Counted from the first letter of the stretch, positions 1 through 9,482 are shown. The stretch: DNA of 62,811 nucleotides from CAYSUS01 sp964434165 (GCA_964434165.1 CAYSUS010000044.1:1-62811), one strand, 5' to 3'. Program-made: numbers and translations. Notes: generated by a model not told the origin, from the letters alone.

Positions 1-848
1 CCGCGCCGCGCCAGCTCGGCCGGACCGCTGCGGAACGGGCGGAGCTGGTCCTCCCACGGCGCAATCTCCTTCTTCCACAGGAGCACGCCGCTGAAGGCAT
101 CGCGCGCCACGAGGCGCCACTCGGAAGGCTGCTTCACCGAGGCCACGGGTCCCTCGTCGATGATGTAGAACAGGCGTCCGCCCGCCGACACGGCCGCGCT
201 CATGCTGGCCAGGTGGTCGTGGCTCCGCCCCCAGCGCGGGCCGGCCGTCCACTGGACGTGGTGCGGCGGGCCCACGCGGCGGTCGTCGGCCACGGCGTTG
301 TTTGTCGGGTCGTACAGGAAGTGGGTCCAATCGTCGATCTCCTCGGGCACCGGCCTGGCCGTCTTCTCCCACGCCTGGCCGGTCTTCACGCAGGCCACGC
401 CCCGCGGGGCGAGCACGCGCGTCACCTCGGCCATGGGCACGTCGCCGAGGTCCTCGGCCACCAGGAGATTGACGACGCAGTCGGCGTACGGAAGCTGCGT
501 GCCGCGGAGCTGGGCGAAGGTGACCTTACCTCGGAGGTTCTTCCTGGCGGCCAGGTCGCGGGCCGTGTCCACGTTGGCCGCGTCCCGGTCGAGCCCCTGG
601 ACCAGAAACGACCGGCCCGAGGCGAGCGCTGCGGTCTTCTCACCCGCGCCGCATCCGAGGTGGACGACGAGCCCGCCCTCGACGCCGGCCAGAGCGAGCA
701 CGCGGCGCGCGAAATCCTCCGCTCCTTCGGCTTCAGCCCCGCGCGACACTTCGGCCGGAACGCCCAGCAGCAGCAAGGCGAGCAGGCCGGCGACGGTTGA
801 CCGGCAAGAGACGACACGGAACAAGGACAGGTCGAATCCGCAACGCAT
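1..848 (-). CDS. SAM methyltransferase / PQQ-like beta-propeller fusion protein (partial, C-terminus beyond window)
   Basis: The reading frame begins at an ATG at 848 on the minus strand and runs off the left edge after 282 codons. Residues 19-33 are hydrophobic and are followed by a small-residue region, which suggests a signal peptide. Residues 60-70 carry a class I methyltransferase motif I (VVHLGCGAGE) and about 120-150 the following motifs (LLVAEDLGDVP, RVLAPRGV). From about 170 the sequence changes to the start of a quinoprotein-like repeat region (EEIDDWTHFLYDPTNNAVAD, then GPRWGRSHDHLASMSAAVSAGGRLFYI). This methyltransferase-plus-propeller architecture is known from planctomycetes; its substrate is unknown to me. 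The enzyme would be exported, which is odd for a SAM-dependent domain. The family assignment is good, the function open. Confidence 0.75.
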   Translation of the reverse strand, partial: MRCGFDLSLFRVVSCRSTVAGLLALLLLGVPAEVSRGAEAEGAEDFARRVLALAGVEGGLVVHLGCGAGEKTAALASGRSFLVQGLDRDAANVDTARDLAARKNLRGKVTFAQLRGTQLPYADCVVNLLVAEDLGDVPMAEVTRVLAPRGVACVKTGQAWEKTARPVPEEIDDWTHFLYDPTNNAVADDRRVGPPHHVQWTAGPRWGRSHDHLASMSAAVSAGGRLFYIIDEGPVASVKQPSEWRLVARDAFSGVLLWKKEIAPWEDQLRPFRSGPAELARR

Positions 849-1020
849 GGCGGTCTCCTTCAACTGCGACCAGGAACAGCTTGGCGAGAGGCGGTCGATG
901 GGGTTGCGCGCAGCAACGCGGCAGGCCACCGCTTGGCACCATGATACCGGACCTTGATCGCCGAGGCGAACTGGGACTCGCCTGTTCTGCGGCGTCCCGA
1001 GGAGCCTTCCTCCCGCCCGC

Positions 1021-1509
1021 TCAGAACATGACCGGCTTGCCCAGCTTGCGGCGGATGGGAACGAACTGCCCGGCGTGCATCAGCCAGTGCGTGCCCAGCA
1101 GCAAGAGCACCGAGCCGACCGTGGGGCAAAACGAACGGAAGGCCTCCGGCCCGGGATCGTCGAGCGTCTCGTTCGGCGTGGCGTCCACCGCGGCCATCGA
1201 GGCCGCTTTCATCCGGTCCATCAAGGCCAGGTACTCCTCCTTGGAGCGGAACGCGGCCGGATCGTCCGACGAGGAGGTCTCGCGGCCGTGGGCGGCCTCG
1301 AACCCCTCGGGCAGCGGCGGGCCGTCGTGGCCCAGCATCCCCAAAATGCCCCGGGTGCCCCCGATGGCGTGGCCGAGCTGCCAGGCGATGTGGTTCGCCT
1401 CCGGCACGGAGCGGACAAGCAGGTCCGCGTCGGAGAAATCGTCGGTGTACATCCGGGCGAGCATGTGCCCGGCCTCGATCACCTGGCGAATCGCGTCTTT
1501 GGCGTCCAT
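1021..1509 (-). CDS. DinB family protein
   Basis: This 162-residue protein begins MDAKDAIRQVIEAGHMLARM. The open frame continues upstream to 1638, but only the ATG at 1509 gives a DinB-like N-terminus. DinB proteins are four-helix bundles that bind a divalent metal through three histidines. The likely ligands here are His47 (in WQLGHAIGG) and His141/His145 (in THWLMHAGQ), matching the usual spacing at helix 2 and near the C-terminus. The family includes thiol-dependent transferases and DNA-damage-inducible proteins; nothing here says which. It shares strand with the two flanking genes, with 52 bases to the end of the upstream gene (1562). Confidence 0.75.
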   Translation of the reverse strand: MDAKDAIRQVIEAGHMLARMYTDDFSDADLLVRSVPEANHIAWQLGHAIGGTRGILGMLGHDGPPLPEGFEAAHGRETSSSDDPAAFRSKEEYLALMDRMKAASMAAVDATPNETLDDPGPEAFRSFCPTVGSVLLLLGTHWLMHAGQFVPIRRKLGKPVMF

Positions 1510-1561
1510 GAAGCGGGCTCCTTGAAATCCGCAGACTTCGCAAGTCTTCTGATCGCAGGGC

Positions 1562-3571
1562 TCACCTGGCCACTTCGAACAGGTCCACGCTCTCGGGCAT
1601 CGGCGCCTGCTTGACCTCGCGGGTGACCGCGTCCGCACCGTAAAGGGGCATATAGCGGTAATACACTTCCAGGGTGCAGATCGCCAGAGCCGTCTGGTAG
1701 AGCCGGCCCGCGCGGGGGCCGTGGCCGCCCTCCGGGGCCCAGCTTCCCACGGCGTGGCCCTTCTTGATCTGCGTGTCGAGAAGCACGTCGCGCATCTTCG
1801 CGTTCCAGGTGCGCCAGTCCTTTCCTCCGTAGTGGTGCAGCACCTGGGTGGCGTAGTACCAGTAGTAGGCGTCGGGCTTCTCGGCCCGGGGCAGGTGCTC
1901 GTCCACGAGGAACCGTACGCCCACCTTCATCCCTTCGTGGTCCCGCGGCCAGCCCAGGTACTGGCGGCAGAGGAGGGCCTCGGCCGTCATCACGTGCGAG
2001 CGGCCGCGCCCCGGCATGTAGCTGTAGGTGCCGCCCACGCGGTCGGTCTCGACGCTGTCGAGGAAGTTGATCGCCCGGGCGAGCGTCTCGTCGGGAACGT
2101 GCAGGTGCGCCATGCGCCCGCTGTTCAGGGCCATGAGCTGCCAGCCGACCACGCTCGTGTCGCCGGCCTCGCCGGGGTGATAACGCCATCCGCCGGCCGC
2201 ATGCTGGGCCTCGACGATGAAGTACAGGGCCCGCTGCGCCGGGTCGCGCAACTGGTCGTCGCCCGTCAGGGCGTAGGCCTCGCAGAGCACGATCGCCGAC
2301 TGCCCGTGCGCGTACATCCGGCCGAAGTTGCCCTCGCCGCGGAGATCGCCGCTGGGCTTCTGGTGCTCGACGAGCCACGAGAGCCCCTTGAGCACCTCGT
2401 CGGTGTATCGGCCCTCGGTGTGCGTCTGCCCGGCCCCGAGGAACGGCAGCAGGGCCATGGCCGTCGCCGCGGTGAGGCTCTCCTCGCGCGCTGCGCCCTT
2501 GCACTGCCCGTCGCAGTCGCCCGCCTTGTGGAATGCGCGGAGGCTCCAGCTCCCGTCCTCGTTCTGGTGGCGCGCGAGCCAGCGAAGTCCCCGGGCCACG
2601 GCGGCCTCGGTCTCCGAGCTGCCGCCCGACTGCGCCGCCACCTGCCCCCGCATCGCCGGATCGCGCCCCAGGTATGCGCGACCGGCCGAGGCGGGCGGTA
2701 AGGGCGGAAGCACCAAAGGATCGGCGCGAGGCGAGGGGCGGATCGCCTGGCCTATGTCCGGCTTGCTGCCGGTCAACTCGAGCTCCGGGCGCCCGACCGG
2801 CTCCACGTCGGGCAACGCCTTCCATTCCAGCAGGCCGCCGTCGTCCAGCTCCAGCCGGTGCACCGCCAGGTCGCGCTCGGAGCCCAGCAGCGTCTCCAGG
2901 TCCATCGGACCGACGCTGGTGGAAAGGACCAGCTCGGGATCTTCCTCGGGCTCGGGCAGGAACGTGATGCTCAACAGCAACATGGCCACCAGGTGCACCA
3001 CGAGGCTGATCAGCCAGGAGGGCAACTCCTGGAGAAACGCAAGCAGGATCGCGCCGATCGGCCTCGGATCGCGGCTCCTACGAAGCCGCCTGCGCAGCGC
3101 TGCCTCGGCGGCCGGCACCCGTCGCACTCCCGGTTTGCCGCCGGGCAAGGGGGGCGGGGATTGCGGCCCGTCCGGCTCCTTGGGACGGGCCTGGCCGCCT
3201 GGCTGGGCCTTGGAAGCATCGGTGGTGGACGGGGTATCTGCGGCACCCGGTGACTCGGCCCCGGGTTCGCGTTGGGAAGGATCGCGGGGAGGCGAACTGA
3301 CCGTGGCACCTGTGCGCTCCTGCTCCTTGAGCAGCCGCAAAGCCTGGCGCTCCTGTTCCGCCGACAGCTCGATACTCGTGCCGCAGCGCCAGCAGTCGGC
3401 CGTGAGAAGCCACAGCCGGATGGACATCGGAGCGGCGCATTTCGGGCAGGCGCACGCGAGGACGCCGCCGTCGAGCCAGATTGCCGTGTCGGCGGGGCGC
3501 GGAACCGGAGCGTCGCCGCCCGGGGCGGCGGGGCCAATCTGGAGGCTCGAATCGTGATCCGCCGTGGCCAT
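1562..3571 (-). CDS. Zinc-ribbon, single-pass membrane protein with prenyltransferase/squalene-cyclase-type repeats
   Basis: Read from the ATG at 3571 the protein has 669 residues; an upstream ATG at 3619 would add 16. A zinc-ribbon-like pair of CxxC motifs lies at residues 42-45 (CPKC) and 60-63 (CWRC). A long Pro/Ser/Glu-rich linker follows, then one membrane segment at about 184-205 (WLISLVVHLVAMLLLSITF). The rest, about 330 residues, is a helical toroid of prenyltransferase/squalene-oxidase repeats (for example LRWLARHQNEDGSWS, LSWLVEHQKPSGD). The catalytic DxDD motif of true squalene cyclases is not evident, so a structural or binding role is as likely as an enzyme. Proteins of this build are frequent in planctomycetes and of unknown function. 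The gene is divergent from moxR. Confidence 0.75.
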   Translation of the reverse strand: MATADHDSSLQIGPAAPGGDAPVPRPADTAIWLDGGVLACACPKCAAPMSIRLWLLTADCWRCGTSIELSAEQERQALRLLKEQERTGATVSSPPRDPSQREPGAESPGAADTPSTTDASKAQPGGQARPKEPDGPQSPPPLPGGKPGVRRVPAAEAALRRRLRRSRDPRPIGAILLAFLQELPSWLISLVVHLVAMLLLSITFLPEPEEDPELVLSTSVGPMDLETLLGSERDLAVHRLELDDGGLLEWKALPDVEPVGRPELELTGSKPDIGQAIRPSPRADPLVLPPLPPASAGRAYLGRDPAMRGQVAAQSGGSSETEAAVARGLRWLARHQNEDGSWSLRAFHKAGDCDGQCKGAAREESLTAATAMALLPFLGAGQTHTEGRYTDEVLKGLSWLVEHQKPSGDLRGEGNFGRMYAHGQSAIVLCEAYALTGDDQLRDPAQRALYFIVEAQHAAGGWRYHPGEAGDTSVVGWQLMALNSGRMAHLHVPDETLARAINFLDSVETDRVGGTYSYMPGRGRSHVMTAEALLCRQYLGWPRDHEGMKVGVRFLVDEHLPRAEKPDAYYWYYATQVLHHYGGKDWRTWNAKMRDVLLDTQIKKGHAVGSWAPEGGHGPRAGRLYQTALAICTLEVYYRYMPLYGADAVTREVKQAPMPESVDLFEVAR

Positions 3572-3819
3572 CGCTTGGACTGCCCGTTCCGAGGGGAGCA
3601 CCAGACGTCGGCAAGACAAGCCGGGGCACTAGATGTTTCAGTGTAACGGCGGCTGCACGCGGGGCACAACCCGAGCCGTGGGGCTTTCCTCTGCGGAGGG
3701 GCTTGCCGGGCCGGCGCAGCCCGGGACTGGACCGGCCGGGCGGCCCCCCGCTACGATGGAGGTGTTTCCCCGCCGTGCGCCTGTCCGGCGGTTGCTTCCA
3801 ACGAAACTCGGAGCCCTGC

Positions 3820-4761
3820 ATGTCGCACGCGCCGAGCCAACTGATCGCCAAACTCGAGACGAACGTAGGCCGCGTCGTGCTCGGCAAGCCCGACGCGGTT
3901 CGGATGTGCGTGGTGGCCCTGCTGGCCGGCGAGCACATCCTGCTGGAAGACGTGCCGGGCGTGGGCAAGACGCTGCTGGGCAAGGCCCTGGCGCGGAGCG
4001 TGGCCGCCGCCTTCCGCCGCATCCAGTTCACGCCCGACCTGCTGCCGGCCGACATCACCGGCAGCAGCATCTACGACGCCCAGACGCGGACGTTCGCCTT
4101 CAGCCAGGGCCCGGTGTTCGCCAACGTGCTGCTGGCCGACGAGATCAATCGCACCACCCCCCGCACGCAGAGCGCCCTGTTGGAGGCGATGAGCGACCGG
4201 CAGGTGTCGTCCGACGGCCAGACGCACTTGCTTCCCCAGCCGTTCATGGTCATCGCCACGCAGAACCCGATGGAGTTCGAGGGGACGTATCCCCTGCCCG
4301 AAAGCCAGTTGGACCGCTTCCTGATGCGGGTCTCGGTCGGCTATCCGCCCCCGGCCGAGGAACTGGAGGCGCTCGCCAGCCACCGCCGGGGCGAGCCGGT
4401 CGATTCGCTCGAGCCGGTGCTCAGTTGCGAGCAGGTTCTGGAAATGCAGGCCGCGGTTCGCGAAGTCCGCGTGGATCCCTCGATCGCCCGGTACCTGCTG
4501 GACGTCGTCCATGCGACCCGGGCGAGCGGGGACTTCCACGTGGGCGTGAGCACGCGCGGGGCGCTGGCGTACTATCGGGCCTGCCAGGCCGTGGCCGCCG
4601 CCGAGCGGCGCGACTACGTGGTGCCCGACGACGTGAAGCGCCTGGCCGTGCCGGTCCTGGCCCACCGCGTGATCACCAAAGGCTACTTGCACGGCGGTCA
4701 GCGCGAGGCGATCGAGGCCCTCGTCCAGCGGATCGTGGAGGAGACCCCGGTGCCGGGGTAG
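3820..4761 (+). CDS. MoxR-family AAA+ ATPase
   Basis: This 313-residue protein starts at the ATG at 3820 (MSHAPSQLIAKLETNVGRVV). The long open frame upstream of this point has no MoxR similarity. Walker A is at residues 46-51 (PGVGKT), Walker B at about 103-109 (VLLADEIN), and a sensor-1 type motif follows (VIATQNPMEFEGTYPLPESQ). MoxR ATPases act as chaperones that insert cofactors or assemble complexes, and they are typically encoded just upstream of a DUF58 protein, as here. The DUF58 gene and a transglutaminase-like membrane protein follow on the same strand and probably form one operon. Confidence 0.9.
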   Translation: MSHAPSQLIAKLETNVGRVVLGKPDAVRMCVVALLAGEHILLEDVPGVGKTLLGKALARSVAAAFRRIQFTPDLLPADITGSSIYDAQTRTFAFSQGPVFANVLLADEINRTTPRTQSALLEAMSDRQVSSDGQTHLLPQPFMVIATQNPMEFEGTYPLPESQLDRFLMRVSVGYPPPAEELEALASHRRGEPVDSLEPVLSCEQVLEMQAAVREVRVDPSIARYLLDVVHATRASGDFHVGVSTRGALAYYRACQAVAAAERRDYVVPDDVKRLAVPVLAHRVITKGYLHGGQREAIEALVQRIVEETPVPG

Positions 4762-4865
4762 GGGCATGCGAGGGAACGGCATTGACCACAGAAAGAGAGG
4801 GGATGGCCACGTTTCCGCATCCGGCCGCCATTGCCCCTCCTTCGGTTCCCGGCGGTAACTGAGCC

Positions 4866-6044
4866 ATGCCCGCCCAGCGACGTACTTCGTTCTGCCTGGA
4901 AGGTTGGGCCTACCTGGCCGTGCTCGCCGCCGTGCTGGCCGGGGCCATGATCCGCGAGGTCAACCTGCTGTTCATGCTCGCCGGCCTGATGGCCGGGCCG
5001 CTGCTGCTCAGTTGGCGCCAGGTCGTCGTCTCGATGCGGGGCCTTGAGGCGCGACGCCGGCTCCCGCAGGCCATCTGCGCCGGGGACCTGTTGGTGGTCC
5101 ACGTGGAGGTGACCAACCGCCGCCGCGGCGCAAGCTGGGCCGTGGTGGCCGAGGAGCCGATTCTCGCTGAGAACGCCCACGCCGCGGAGCCCTTCGCCCG
5201 CCTGAGCGTTTACTTCGCCCACCTCCCGGCGGGGGCGTCGCAGAGCCGGGCTTACCGCGGCCGGCTCAACCGGCGCGGGCGCTACCGGCTGGGTCCGATG
5301 CGGCTATCGACGCGGTTTCCCTTCGGCCTGCTCCGCCGCTCCATCGCGTCGGCCGACACGCGGGAGCTTCTCGTTTACCCGCGACTCGGCCGTCTTACGC
5401 GCCGATGGATCACCCGGCACCACGAGGCCTTCGAAGGCACGCACCGGCGCGAGCGGCGCTACGGCCGCACCCAGGGGGATTTCTTCGGCGTGCGCCCGTG
5501 GCGCGAGGGCGATACGATGCGCTGGGTCCACTGGCGGTCTTCCGCGCGGCACGATACCCTGGTCGTGCAGCAGTTTGAGCAGCATCGCAACCGGGACGTG
5601 GCGGTGCTCGTGGACCTGTGGCGTCCGGAGGCGCCTTCGCTGGAGGACCACGAGCGGGTGGAGCTGGCCGTCAGCTTCGCCGCCACCGTGGTGACCGACC
5701 TGTGCCGCAAGGGCGGGAGCAACGTCATGCTGGGGATCGCCGCGCCGGAGCCGGTGTGGCTCAGCGGTCCGGCCTCGGCCGCGCTCTTGCAGGACTCGAT
5801 GCAGAGCCTGGCGCTGGCCGAGTCGCACAGCGAGGACCGTTTGCCGGCGCTCCTTGCCCGCGGTCTGGACGAGATCGAGTCGGGCACCGAGATCGTGCTG
5901 CTGAGCACGCGCCCGGTCGACCTGGCCGACGCCGCGCGGTTCGGCGGCGTGTGGGGCGATCCGGGCCGCCGCGCCGCCGCCCGGTTCCTCCGCCTCTTCA
6001 ACACGGCCGACGCATCGCTGGCCGATTACTTCCAGACCGAATAG
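4866..6044 (+). CDS. DUF58 domain-containing membrane protein
   Basis: The product has 392 residues. Two adjacent hydrophobic segments lie at about residues 13-32 and 35-53, followed by a soluble region. The conserved DUF58 block is at about 196-236, with the characteristic GDFFGVRPWREGDTMRWVHW followed by SSARHDTLVVQQFE. DUF58 proteins have a beta-sandwich followed by a vWA-like fold and are thought to be MoxR partners. The gene lies 104 bases after moxR and 18 bases before the transglutaminase-like gene, which supports an operon. The exact substrate of the trio in planctomycetes is not known. Confidence 0.85.
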   Translation: MPAQRRTSFCLEGWAYLAVLAAVLAGAMIREVNLLFMLAGLMAGPLLLSWRQVVVSMRGLEARRRLPQAICAGDLLVVHVEVTNRRRGASWAVVAEEPILAENAHAAEPFARLSVYFAHLPAGASQSRAYRGRLNRRGRYRLGPMRLSTRFPFGLLRRSIASADTRELLVYPRLGRLTRRWITRHHEAFEGTHRRERRYGRTQGDFFGVRPWREGDTMRWVHWRSSARHDTLVVQQFEQHRNRDVAVLVDLWRPEAPSLEDHERVELAVSFAATVVTDLCRKGGSNVMLGIAAPEPVWLSGPASAALLQDSMQSLALAESHSEDRLPALLARGLDEIESGTEIVLLSTRPVDLADAARFGGVWGDPGRRAAARFLRLFNTADASLADYFQTE

Positions 6045-6062
6045 AGCGGGAGCGCACGCGCC

Positions 6063-8405
6063 GTGTTTCTCAAGCGCCTCCTCCAGATCAACATGGCCGT
6101 CCTGGCCGCGCTGGGCACGCTCCTGTTGAGCATGGGCCAGCAGGACCCCACGCTGCCGATGGTGATGATCGTCGCGGCCGCCTCCTCGGTATGGCTGACC
6201 GACGTGACGGGCTGGTTCCGCCTCAACCGCATGGTGGCCAACCTCGTGGCCCTGGCGGCGCTGGTCTTGGTGATGGCCGACCTGGGCAGCCTGCGGGGGA
6301 TGACCCAACTGCTGTTCATCTCCCGGCTACTGGTGTATCTACAGATCGTCCTCCTGTTTCAGGAGAAGGACACCCGGGCTTACTGGCAACTGGCCACGGT
6401 GAGCCTCCTCCAGGTGGTTGTGGCCGCGGCCTTCAACCAGGGCTTCTGGTTCGGCGTGATGCTGATCCTGTACCTCCTCACGGGACTCTCGGCACTGGCC
6501 CTGTTCTACTTGCACCGCGAGCGCCTGGCGCACGAGCGCGCGGGGGAGGCGCACGCCGAGCCCGCGCCGCGCGGCCGGCGCTGGCCGCTTGCGGCGCAGC
6601 CGGCGGTCTTCACGGCCGCGGCGGGGCCGGCCGCGGCGGGGCTCGACGGGGAGCTGTTCCGCCGTTTGGGCGCGATGGGGGCCGGCACGCTCGCCCTGAC
6701 CGTGGTGCTGTTCTTCACCGTGCCGCGCGTCGGCGGCAGCGCCTGGCGCGGGGCGATGGTCGCGCCGCGCCATGCCGTGGGGTTCTCCGATCGCGTCCGC
6801 CTCGGCGAGCTCGGCGAGATCATCCAGAAGCCCCAGGAGGTGATGCGGGTCCGCTTCACCGACCGCGACCGCCAGACGTACCGGGTCCAGGGCGACATCT
6901 ACCTCCGCGGCGCCGTGCTGAATCACTACAGCCAAGGCGACTGGCGATTCAGCCCGGCACGCATCCGGGCGCGCGTGGCGCCCCTGGAGCCCACCAACCT
7001 GCTCACGCACGAGGGGCTCGTCCGTCAGGAGATCACCATCGAGCCGATGGACTGCGAGCAGTTGTTCTGCGTATGGCCGTTCGCCAAGACGGAGGTCGGC
7101 GGCGAGCTTCTCTTCGACCGGGCCCGCCGACAGCTTCGCCGGCCCCCCGAGCTCGCGCCCAAGCGATTCGCCTACGAGCTGATGACCTCGGCGCTGGTGG
7201 ACGGGTCCCAGGTCCCGCTCACGCCGGCCGAGGACCTCTTCCCCACCGCGTCGCTTCTGCAGATGCCGCTGTCCGACGGCCGCTCGGCGGTCCCCAGCCT
7301 GGTCGAGCTGGCCGAGCAGTGGGTCCGCGAGTCGGAACGGTCCCCGCGGGACCGGCTGTCTCTTGCCCGCATGCTGGAAAACCGCCTGCGCACGTCGAAG
7401 CGCTTCCAGTACAGCCTTCAAGGACAGAATCGCGACCCGACGGTCGACCCCCTGGAGGACTTCATCGCCAACAACCCGCGGGGACACTGCGAGTACTTCG
7501 CCTCGGCCCTGGTCCTGATGCTCCGCAGCCAGGGCATCCCCGCCCGGCTGGTCGTCGGCTATCACTGCGACGAGTGGAACAACCTGGGCCAGTTCTACCA
7601 GGTACGCCAGTGGCACGCGCATACCTGGGTCGAGGCGTACCTGCCGCCGCGCCAGGTCCCCGAGCATCTGTTCCACGGCGAGCAGCACCGGGAATGGGCG
7701 GCCGGTGCCTGGGTTCGACTCGACCCGACGCCCGGCGGCTCGGAGAGCGACGCCGCCGCCTCCCCGTCGTGGAGCCAGCGCGTGGTCCGTTCCTTGAGCT
7801 GGTTCGACGCCCTGTGGACCAACTACGTCATGGAGATGGACCGTCCCCGACAGCAAGAGGCCATCTACCGACCGGTGGCAGAATCGCTTCAGCGGCTCGG
7901 CGAGCAGCTTTCCGACCCGGCGTGGTGGTGGGGGCTGGTCGCAGGACTGGGCAGCGTCGTGCGCACGGCGTTCGCCTCGTGGGTCGGCGGCAACTGGTTC
8001 AGTTGGCGCGGCTTCGTCGTGGTCTTCGTCCTGGGGTTGATCGTGATGGGGCTGGGGCGGCTCGTGCAGATCGTGATCCATCGGATCGCGCGCCGCCTGG
8101 CCGAGTCCCGCCGCATCGCAGGCGCGGGCCGGCGGCCGCGCGTCGAGTTCTACCAGCGACTGGAGACCCTCCTCGCCCGCCGCGGCTTGCACCGCCGCAG
8201 CGGGCAGACGCCCTGGGAGTTCGCCGCCGAGGCCGGTCCGGTGCTGGCCGCCGAGGAGGGTTCGGAGGACCTTGCCGAGTTGCCCCGACGCGTGGCCGCC
8301 GCGTTCTACCGCGTCCGCTTCGGCGGGGTGGCCCTGGACAGCCGCGAGGCCCAGGAGGTAGAACGGTGGCTGGAAGCACTACAACAAACAGGGCGCCGCC
8401 CCTAA
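6063..8405 (+). CDS. TgpA-like transglutaminase-domain membrane protein (DUF3488 + transglutaminase core)
   Basis: The 780-residue product starts with GTG at 6063. About five membrane helices occupy residues 8-160, another follows a soluble insert near 200-220, and one lies near 660-680. The transglutaminase core has its triad visible: Cys476 in GHCEYFAS, His520 in WHAHTWVEAY and Asp554 in RLDPTPGG. TgpA-type proteins have this core on the periplasmic side between membrane segments; the reaction (cross-linking or peptide hydrolysis) is not established for most members. It ends the MoxR-DUF58-TgpA operon. Confidence 0.85.
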   Translation: MFLKRLLQINMAVLAALGTLLLSMGQQDPTLPMVMIVAAASSVWLTDVTGWFRLNRMVANLVALAALVLVMADLGSLRGMTQLLFISRLLVYLQIVLLFQEKDTRAYWQLATVSLLQVVVAAAFNQGFWFGVMLILYLLTGLSALALFYLHRERLAHERAGEAHAEPAPRGRRWPLAAQPAVFTAAAGPAAAGLDGELFRRLGAMGAGTLALTVVLFFTVPRVGGSAWRGAMVAPRHAVGFSDRVRLGELGEIIQKPQEVMRVRFTDRDRQTYRVQGDIYLRGAVLNHYSQGDWRFSPARIRARVAPLEPTNLLTHEGLVRQEITIEPMDCEQLFCVWPFAKTEVGGELLFDRARRQLRRPPELAPKRFAYELMTSALVDGSQVPLTPAEDLFPTASLLQMPLSDGRSAVPSLVELAEQWVRESERSPRDRLSLARMLENRLRTSKRFQYSLQGQNRDPTVDPLEDFIANNPRGHCEYFASALVLMLRSQGIPARLVVGYHCDEWNNLGQFYQVRQWHAHTWVEAYLPPRQVPEHLFHGEQHREWAAGAWVRLDPTPGGSESDAAASPSWSQRVVRSLSWFDALWTNYVMEMDRPRQQEAIYRPVAESLQRLGEQLSDPAWWWGLVAGLGSVVRTAFASWVGGNWFSWRGFVVVFVLGLIVMGLGRLVQIVIHRIARRLAESRRIAGAGRRPRVEFYQRLETLLARRGLHRRSGQTPWEFAAEAGPVLAAEEGSEDLAELPRRVAAAFYRVRFGGVALDSREAQEVERWLEALQQTGRRP

Positions 8406-8430
8406 TCTCTAATCCCCAATCCCTCCTCTC

Positions 8431-9465
8431 ATGAAGATCGGCCTGGTCGGCTACCAAGGATCCGGCAAGAGCACGCTGTTCGAGTGGCTCACGGGCGTGC
8501 CGGCCGATCCCGGGCAGGTCCACAGCGGCCAAAGCGCGATCGCCACCGTCCCCGAGTCCCGCGTCGAGCCGCTCTGCGAGATCTTCCACCCCAAGAAGGT
8601 CACGATGGCCGGGCTGGAGATCACGGACATCCCGGGCCTCAGCCGCACGCACGAGGGCAACCCGGCACGCCTCGCCCTGATCCGCAACGCCGACTGTCTG
8701 GTGCTCGTGCTGGCCGCCTACGACGGATCGGACCCGGCGGCCGACCTCCGCTCCCTGGAAGAGGATTTCCTGCTGGCCGACATGGAGATCGTCGGCGGCC
8801 GTATCCAGCGGATCGAGGAGTCGCTCACCAAGCCGATCCCCAAGCCGGAGCGCGAGCACCTGGTCCACGAAGAGGCCACGCTGAAGATGGTCCTGGAGGC
8901 CATGGAGGCGGGCAAGCCGGTTACCGCGGCCGACATGACCGACGAGCAGCGGATGGTCACCCGGGCTTTCCGGCTGCTGTCGGAGAAGAGCCGTTTCCTC
9001 GTGGTCAACGTGGCCGACGACGAGTCGGACCCGCAACGGTTCGACCACCTCGCCCCCGGGGGCGTCGCCAGCTGGTCCGTGCCGGTCGGGCTGGAGTTCG
9101 AGCTCTCGAAGATGAGCCCGGAGGATCGCGAGGAATTCGAGCAGGAGATGGGCCTGGAAGGGACCGACAAGGACCACCTCATCCGCTCGCTCATGGAAGC
9201 CTCGGGACAGTTGCTCTTCTTCACGGCGGGCGACAAGGAGGTCCGCACCTGGATGATCCCCAAGGGAACGACCGCCGTGGAGGCCGCCGGCAACATCCAC
9301 ACCGACCTCGCCCGGGGCTTCATCCGCGCCGAGGTGATGACCTGCGACGACCTGTTCCGCCTGGGCAGCGAGCGCGAGGTCAAGGCCCACCACCTCATGC
9401 GCCAGGAGCCCAAGGACTACGTGATCCAGGACGGCGACATCGTGTTCATCCGCTTCAGCGTCTGA
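8431..9465 (+). CDS. YchF/Obg-type GTPase with TGS domain
   Basis: The 344-residue product begins MKIGLVGYQGSGKSTLFEWL, with a P-loop at residues 7-14. The G3 region reads EITDIPGLSR. The position of the usual G4 motif reads VVNVADDES, close to the NxxE of YchF-type ATPases. The C-terminal 70 or so residues form a TGS/DUF933-like end (DYVIQDGDIVFIRFSV), as in YchF. It is somewhat shorter than typical YchF (about 363), so it may be a planctomycete paralogue rather than the ribosome-binding ATPase itself. No clear Shine-Dalgarno sequence precedes the ATG; the 25-base spacer is pyrimidine-rich. Confidence 0.75.
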   Translation: MKIGLVGYQGSGKSTLFEWLTGVPADPGQVHSGQSAIATVPESRVEPLCEIFHPKKVTMAGLEITDIPGLSRTHEGNPARLALIRNADCLVLVLAAYDGSDPAADLRSLEEDFLLADMEIVGGRIQRIEESLTKPIPKPEREHLVHEEATLKMVLEAMEAGKPVTAADMTDEQRMVTRAFRLLSEKSRFLVVNVADDESDPQRFDHLAPGGVASWSVPVGLEFELSKMSPEDREEFEQEMGLEGTDKDHLIRSLMEASGQLLFFTAGDKEVRTWMIPKGTTAVEAAGNIHTDLARGFIRAEVMTCDDLFRLGSEREVKAHHLMRQEPKDYVIQDGDIVFIRFSV

Positions 9466-9469
9466 GATC

Positions 9470-9482
9470 GGGGACTGTCCCC
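9470..9482. other. Short GGGGA/TCCCC hairpin between two genes
   Basis: GGGGACTGTCCCC is a near-perfect inverted repeat (5-bp stem, 3-base loop) just after the stop codon of the YchF-like gene. No T-tract follows, so it is a weak terminator candidate and may be no more than a chance or dispersed palindrome. Confidence 0.25.

Noticed and set aside
5618..8434. A 938-codon open frame overlapping the DUF58 and transglutaminase-like genes
   Set aside because: It is the +1 shadow of two well-supported genes in GC-rich DNA, with a Pro/Arg/Gly-rich translation and no family pattern.
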